Below are positions 60,167-64,000 of a stretch of DNA of 64,000 nt, in pieces. Below the pieces are notes generated by a model. The model did no database searches and was not told the DNA's origin. It saw only the letters and a list, made by a program, of their open reading frames with translations. Location of the stretch: the NCBI GenBank assembly GCA_963829485.1, contig CAWHIK010000009.1, positions 124,001-188,000 on the forward strand, in the 5' to 3' direction. How positions within the stretch are numbered: position 1 is the first letter of the stretch; each line of letters opens with the position of its first letter. Made by a program: the position numbers and the translations under genes. This DNA is from JBGPQJ01 sp963829485 (GTDB lineage Bacteria > Chloroflexota > Anaerolineae > Anaerolineales > Villigracilaceae).

Positions 60167-61246
60167 ATGAAACGTGGACGCACTGTACTTTTACTTCTTC
60201 TGATCGTGGTTATTGCAGCCGCGGCTGTTCTCTTGATTATGAACAGGAGAGGTGGTGGAGGGGCTGCCCAGGCTACTCCCACGCCCCTGGTTCGATATAT
60301 CGATGTCATCGTTGCCGGGCAGGCTATCCCTAGAGCATCCATAATAAAAGAGGATGTCCTCGGCACGATACAGATCCCTGAGGATAAAATTGTCGAGGGC
60401 ATGCTCACCGACTTTAACGAAGTGATCGGTAAACTCGCCAAATACCCATTGGAGCAAGGGGTCCCGATCACCAAGGCCATGTTGGCGGATTCTGTCCTTC
60501 AGATCGCACAGGGTGGTTCGGAGGCCGCGAGGTTGATTCCACCTGGGATGACTGCGATATCGATTCCGATTTCCCGACTGACTTCCACATCGTTTGCCAT
60601 TCGCGATGGCGATCATGTCAACGTAATTGCGACCATGTTATTCGTGGATCACGATCAACAATACCAGACGGAACTTCCATTGCAGACGGGTGCTGTGAGT
60701 TTTACCCAGGGTGAAAGTCTGGCTATCGTTGTAGAAGATTTTGGAAAATTAGGTCGTACTGAACAGGATACAGTCCTCGGTCAACCCGTGTACGTCCAAC
60801 CTGGTGAAAGCCAGAAGCCACGCCTCGTGAGCCAAATGGTCCTGCAGGATATCCGCGTTCTGCATGTGGGGAATTTCAAGTTACCTGAAGAAGAAGCATT
60901 TGATGCTGAGCAGGCGCTTCAGCCTACGCCCACGCCAGTGCCCGGAGCTCCGGTGACAAATCCAAATGCAGGTGCTCAACCGGATATCATCACTTTGATC
61001 GTTACCCCACAGGATGCAGTGACTTTGACCTACATGATCTATGGAAAAGCTAAATTGACATTAACTCTGAGAGGGGCTGAGGACCAATCTCGCGTGGAGA
61101 CGGAAGCCGCAACACTTGGGTTCATCTTGAGCCAATACGGAATCCCTGTGCCGGCCAAGTTGCCTTACGGAACAACTCCGCGCATTGATGAGATCATTCA
61201 ACCGTTCATGCCAAACGATATTGTGATTATTGCTGAAGGTCGATAA
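60167..61246 (+). CDS. cpaB: Flp pilus assembly protein CpaB/RcpC
   Basis: One N-terminal transmembrane helix (TVLLLLLIVVIAAAAVLLIM) is followed by a SAF domain with VIVAGQAIPRASIIKEDV and LIPPGMTAISIPISR. A C-terminal domain has IITLIVTPQDAVTLTYM, typical of RcpC/CpaB. A Pro/Thr linker (QPTPTPVPGAP) lies within. The 359 residues fit the family, which is a periplasmic Tad pilus component. CpaE and CpaF genes follow. Confidence 0.93.
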   Translation: MKRGRTVLLLLLIVVIAAAAVLLIMNRRGGGGAAQATPTPLVRYIDVIVAGQAIPRASIIKEDVLGTIQIPEDKIVEGMLTDFNEVIGKLAKYPLEQGVPITKAMLADSVLQIAQGGSEAARLIPPGMTAISIPISRLTSTSFAIRDGDHVNVIATMLFVDHDQQYQTELPLQTGAVSFTQGESLAIVVEDFGKLGRTEQDTVLGQPVYVQPGESQKPRLVSQMVLQDIRVLHVGNFKLPEEEAFDAEQALQPTPTPVPGAPVTNPNAGAQPDIITLIVTPQDAVTLTYMIYGKAKLTLTLRGAEDQSRVETEAATLGFILSQYGIPVPAKLPYGTTPRIDEIIQPFMPNDIVIIAEGR

Positions 61247-61289
61247 ATCAACGTTTTTTTCTTCCAATAGGATGATGTTGGAGTAATAA

Positions 61290-62529
61290 ATGGCCGGCGA
61301 GAAAATTCGAGTTCTCATTGTTGATGACGTGGCTGAAACCAGGGAGAATGTCCGCAAGCTTTTAACATTCGAAGCGGACATTGAGGTTGTCGGCGCAGCC
61401 CGATCAGGTCGCGAGGCGATCCAGCTCTCCCAGGAGTTGAATCCGGATGTCGTCCTGATGGATATAAACATGCCCGATATGGATGGTATCTCGGCAACGG
61501 AGCAAATCCGGCAGCGAATGCCGTCCGTTCAGATCATCATCCTTTCTGTGCAAAGTGACTCGAATTACATGCGCCGGGCGATGCTTGCCGGGGCACGCGA
61601 TTTCCTCACCAAGCCGCCCATGGCAGACGAATTGATATCTGCTGTCCGTCGCGCCGGTCTCATGGCACAAGAGGAAAAATCAAAGGCTGCCGTCCAGGCA
61701 TCCTACGGTAGCCCATCCTCCGGCGCGGCGCGGACATTGATTGCTGGTTCCAACGCGACTGGTAAAGTAATCATGTTCTATAGCCCTAAGGGCGGAACGG
61801 GTGTCACGTCGTTAGCAGTAAATTTCGCGATAGCGATTAACAATGAAGAAACACCCACAGTGCTTGTGGATGGGAACCTCCAATTTGGCGATGTTGCGGT
61901 TTTTCTAAATGAACAAGGCAAGAATTCCATCCTCGATCTGGCGCCACGTGCGGAAGAATTGGATCCCGAGGTAGTCGATAGTGTCATGATTAAACATGCC
62001 GCTTCGGGTTTAAGAGTTCTAGCGGCTCCATCCAAGCCGGAATATGCCGAGAGGGTGCATGGTGACCAGTTCAACAAGCTATTGCAATACATGCGCAGAA
62101 TGTTTGCCTATATTGTAGTAGATACAACCCCTGTGCTTAATGAGATCACACTAGCCACTCTGGATCAAGCGGATTTGGTCGTGCTTTCAGTAACGCAAGA
62201 CATACCGGCGATTAAGAATGCAAGGTTGTTCTTGGACCTGCTCAATACGATTGGCGTCCAGCGTAACCGGATATGCTTCGTGGTGAATAAACTCGATAAG
62301 ACGAATTGGGATTACTCCGGAAAAAATCGGGGAGAACTTGAAGCAGCCCGTCGAAGCCACGATCCCGTTGGATGAAAAAATCGTGATCCCGTCTGTTAAT
62401 CGAGGCGTGCCATTCGTACTTGATAATAAAGCGCAGCCTTCAGCCAAAGCCGTTTTCGCCCTCGCAGAAATTGTCCGCGCACGTTTGCAGAAAATGGAAG
62501 CCAATGAAGAGAAGACTGCCCGGAAATGA
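61290..62529 (+). CDS. cpaE: Tad pilus CpaE-like protein (receiver + MinD-like ATPase), frameshifted
   Basis: Residues 1-120 form a receiver domain with VLIVDDVAETREN, VLMDINMPDMDG (phosphoacceptor Asp) and FLTKPP. A MinD/ParA-type ATPase follows with deviant Walker A FYSPKGGTGVTSLA and VDGNLQFGDV. The frame ends at 62375. One extra base near 62306 shifts the family continuation (GITPEKIGENLKQPVEATIPLD) into another frame that ends at 62529. CpaE positions the pilus machine. Unlike classical CpaE, the receiver keeps its Asp. Confidence 0.88.
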
Positions 62530-62555
62530 ATTAGCGGTATCAGGAGGATTGAGTT

Positions 62556-63968
62556 ATGTCATTACTTAAGCGTATTGAGCAGAGCCAAAGTAAAACAGGA
62601 CAAACCGGCCCGATTGGGCAAAACCAGGGCGGAGGCGGGAGTGGGCTTTCATCCCTTCAAGCCCGCCGAGTCAGTGCACCGGCTTCATCTCCTCAAGCGG
62701 GTACCTATTTCGACTTGAAAACCCGGGTGCAAAATAAACTCTTGTCCGAGTTAGACCCCTCCATGGACATCAGCAAGACGGATGATGTCCGCCGGACAAT
62801 TCTCGATCTTTTTGAGCAAATTCTTACGGAAGAAAATATCGTTCTTTCGCGCCCTGAGCGGCAAAGGCTTTTTGAACAGATCACCGCAGAAATCCTTGGA
62901 CTTGGACCATTGCAGCCTCTTCTGGAAGATGAGTCGATCACAGAAATCATGGTGAACGGACCTAAGAATATCTATGTCGAGCGGAAAGGGAAAATCCACA
63001 GAGTCCCGGTCACTTTCGAGAGTAATGATCATGTGATGAGAATAATCGACCGCATCGTTGCGCCATTGGGACGCCGCATTGATGAATCGAGCCCTTATGT
63101 GGACGCACGCCTTCCGGATGGATCCCGTGTAAATGCAGTAATTCCTCCGATTTCACTGGTAGGACCGACACTTACAATCCGAAAATTTTCAAAGAATCCA
63201 ATCACTGTTGAACAGCTTGTTCAATTTGGAACCTTGACTCCCGAGTCCATCCAATTCCTCAAAGCATGCGTGGAATCCCGGATCAATGTGGTCATTTCTG
63301 GAGGTACTGGTTCCGGAAAGACAACGTTGTTGAACATCCTGTCCAGTTTCATTCCCAGCGACGAAAGAATATTGACAATTGAAAATGCTGCAGAACTTCA
63401 GTTACGTCAGGAGCATGTAGTCACTTTGGAATCCCGACCGGCTAACATCGAAGGGCGAGGCGAAATAACGATCAGGCAGCTGGTAGTCAATGCCCTTCGT
63501 ATGCGCCCCGACCGAATCGTGGTGGGAGAAATCCGCGACGAGGCTGCCCTTGACATGTTGCAGGCAATGAATACCGGTCACGATGGATCAATGACAACCG
63601 CCCACTCGAACAGTCCGCGCGATACGCTTTCCCGCCTCGAAACGATGACGCTCATGGCGGGCATGGATCTGCCGGTTCGTGCCATCCGCGAGCAGATCAC
63701 TTCGGCTGTCGATCTGGTGGTTCACCAGGAACGCATGCGTGATGGTACGAGAAAAGTAGTCTACATTACTGAGGTAAGCGGTATGGAAGGGGATGTTATT
63801 ACAACGACTGACATCTTCTTGTTTGAGCAGACCGGTGTAGAAAATGGAAAAGTGATCGGCCGCCTGCGCCCAACGGGACTACGTCCCAAGTTCATGGAAA
63901 AAATTGAAGCAACAGGTATACATCTCCCTCCATCCATTTTTGGTATTGGAGAACGGCGACGGTTTTAA
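62556..63968 (+). CDS. cpaF: Tad pilus secretion ATPase CpaF/TadA
   Basis: The 470-residue protein is the type II/IV secretion ATPase of the Tad system. The N-terminal domain has TEIMVNGPKNIYVERKGKIH and the Walker A motif is VISGGTGSGKTTLLNIL. The Asp box is LTIENAAELQL, the Walker B region RPDRIVVGEIRDEAALDMLQ, and the His box GHDGSMTTAHSNSP. It powers pilus assembly. The following 32 bases do not show the next gene's start; tadB is expected outside the window. Confidence 0.96.
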   Translation: MSLLKRIEQSQSKTGQTGPIGQNQGGGGSGLSSLQARRVSAPASSPQAGTYFDLKTRVQNKLLSELDPSMDISKTDDVRRTILDLFEQILTEENIVLSRPERQRLFEQITAEILGLGPLQPLLEDESITEIMVNGPKNIYVERKGKIHRVPVTFESNDHVMRIIDRIVAPLGRRIDESSPYVDARLPDGSRVNAVIPPISLVGPTLTIRKFSKNPITVEQLVQFGTLTPESIQFLKACVESRINVVISGGTGSGKTTLLNILSSFIPSDERILTIENAAELQLRQEHVVTLESRPANIEGRGEITIRQLVVNALRMRPDRIVVGEIRDEAALDMLQAMNTGHDGSMTTAHSNSPRDTLSRLETMTLMAGMDLPVRAIREQITSAVDLVVHQERMRDGTRKVVYITEVSGMEGDVITTTDIFLFEQTGVENGKVIGRLRPTGLRPKFMEKIEATGIHLPPSIFGIGERRRF

Positions 63969-64000
63969 AAATTAGGAGCAGTGAAAAGAATCTAGGTGCC

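Noticed and set aside
1..64000. CRISPR arrays, tRNA or rRNA genes, insertion sequences, prophage
   Set aside because: No regularly spaced repeats, cloverleaf-like segments, transposases or integrases were seen. The genes form ordinary metabolic and housekeeping operons.

Overview
The window looks like a chromosomal segment of a Chloroflexota bacterium, most likely class Anaerolineae. This is inferred from the gene families present: a Tad/Flp pilus locus, polytopic GT87/GT39-like membrane proteins, DUF4395 beside a membrane thioredoxin, a MoeZ-type enzyme with a CysO-like sulfur carrier, and an AHGSAGKT-type EF-G paralogue. GC content is moderate and genes are densely packed on both strands. 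I see no rRNA, tRNA, phage, insertion sequence or CRISPR array.

Layout. 1-3.7 kb: methyltransferase fragment, MFS transporter, HemW and an alpha/beta hydrolase. 3.7-7.4 kb (minus): a YyaL/DUF255 protein, a small membrane protein and a triple-repeat lipoprotein. 7.5-10.5 kb: VanZ, ScpA, moaC-moaD-moaE and a GNAT. 10.5-16 kb: threonine synthase, FabF, ribosomal protein L19, a C26 amidotransferase, MurI and a radical-SAM homologue that lacks its cluster cysteines. 16-22.7 kb (minus): CYTH protein, a three-gene acyl-CoA carboxylase and a P5C dehydrogenase-like enzyme. 22.8-29.4 kb: a thioredoxin-like lipoprotein with an in-frame UGA, DegV, then a copper operon (csoR, copZ, copA, lipoprotein, TauE/SafE-cupredoxin, HMA). 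29.5-38 kb: RarD, an epimerase, then on the minus strand a cysteine operon (DUF4395, thioredoxin, cysK, cysE, CysO-like, MoeZ-like) downstream of an EF-G paralogue. 38-57 kb: a second UGA-containing thioredoxin, central metabolism genes, paired UbiA-type prenyltransferases, MutY, Pcm, RNase J, AlaX, AKR, a lipid kinase and three membrane glycosyltransferase-like proteins. 57.5-64 kb: a DegS/DegU-like two-component pair, two near-identical Flp pilins, CpaB, CpaE and CpaF.

Two observations stand out. (1) Two unrelated thioredoxin-fold genes each have a UGA exactly at the first cysteine of CxxC. Each has a hairpin whose GTG apex lies 28 nt after the UGA. They are predicted selenoproteins (UxxC). 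(2) The cysteine operon has a strong promoter and an 11-codon leader peptide, MHNCSCLRRDS, with two Cys codons. A long intrinsic terminator follows, and its 5' arm is perfectly complementary over 10 nt to the end of the leader ORF. This is the architecture of a cysteine-responsive transcription attenuator.

Caution: nine otherwise conserved genes carry about twelve single-base frameshifts, several in homopolymers, which suggests consensus errors. The two UGA sites differ because the reading frame is exactly preserved across them.
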